In this document: one piece after another, positions 63,940 through 64,000 of the stretch | How positions within the stretch are numbered: the first letter of the stretch is position 1 | Layout of the letters: the number at the start of each line of letters is the position of its first letter | Assembly: GCA_038131795.1 (NCBI GenBank) | Contig: JAYPQE010000003.1 | Span: forward strand, 558,001 to 622,000 | Origin: Eutrophobius brisbanensis | Lineage (GTDB): Bacteria; Pseudomonadota; Gammaproteobacteria; Eutrophobiales; Eutrophobiaceae | Length of the DNA: 64,000 nucleotides | Reading direction: 5' to 3' | Notes under the pieces: generated by a model | Databases searched by the model: none | The model's input: only the letters and a program-made list of their open reading frames with translations | What the model was told of the DNA's origin: nothing | Position numbers and translations under genes: made by a program

Positions 63940-64000
63940 GCTATCTGAGAAAGGATGGGGATCAGGCCAATAAGTGTAAAGGCAGAGATGACCTTGAAAG
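63915..64000 (-). CDS. C-terminal end of a membrane protein (partial)
   Basis: On the minus strand the last bases encode FKVISAFTLIGLIPILSQIA followed by SRYLNMK and TAA (63915-63917). The hydrophobic run looks like the last helix of a membrane transporter. The rest lies outside the window, so the family cannot be named. Confidence 0.5.
   Translation of the reverse strand, partial: FKVISAFTLIGLIPILSQIASRYLNMK

Overview
The window looks like a chromosomal segment of a gammaproteobacterium of fairly low GC. The evidence is gene order and family: ileS(end)-lspA-ispH; tig-clpP-clpX-lon-hupB-tRNA-Val-tRNA-Asp-ppiD; ampD-ampE; the Lpx-type outer-membrane enzyme LpxH; FabI; and E. coli-like lengths for most core proteins. 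A mtdA-fchA pair for C1-tetrahydrofolate chemistry suggests C1 metabolism resembling that of methylotrophs. I cannot name a genus.

Layout. 1-2170: core genes (ileS end, lspA, ispH, a secreted glutaredoxin-like protein). 2788-14704: a mobile island inserted in the 3' end of a tRNA-Thr(CGU) gene. It carries a P4-type integrase at the left, a P4/P1-like structured RNA candidate, several unknown genes, a 1197-aa nuclease-helicase with eight 207-bp tandem repeats, an AlpA-like regulator, a HTH/zinc-ribbon protein and a second tyrosine recombinase. A further 1.6-kb module holds a DUF429-like gene and a broken zinc-finger gene. The tRNA 3' end is repeated at the right edge (14685-14704) and in damaged form in between (13059-13072), so the island is composite. 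14853-24712: transporters, C1 and NAD metabolism, cell-wall recycling, lipid A. 24813-30128: cysS, a four-tRNA cluster, acetate uptake, a cyclase relic, tRNA-Leu. 30176-38590: the protein-quality block (trigger factor, ClpP, ClpX, Lon, HU, PpiD) with a sigma-32-like promoter before lon. 38587-40674: an amino-acid/dicarboxylate symporter and FabI. 40756-53762: two complete peptide ABC importers facing away from each other. 53804-58966: a fatty-acid beta-oxidation operon (thiolase, FadJ-like, acyl-CoA ligase). 58984-61522: modABC molybdate uptake. 61536-63907: glutathione reductase and a cation diffusion facilitator; the end of another membrane protein reaches the window edge.

How it fits together. 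The core parts form a heterotroph-like toolkit: import of peptides, amino acids, acetate and dicarboxylates, beta-oxidation of fatty acids, and C1-folate interconversion. The island is the accessory part. Its centrepiece is the Mrr-like nuclease/superfamily 2 helicase, whose C-terminal helicase-associated repeats are almost identical except at a few fixed positions. The helicase cassette is itself bracketed by a 229-bp direct repeat, which suggests it was inserted or swapped as a unit. A role in defence against foreign DNA is my inference from the domain architecture and location, not shown by the sequence. Several degraded genes (MORN-like, macro domain, nucleotide cyclase, zinc-finger family) mark sites of past gain and loss.
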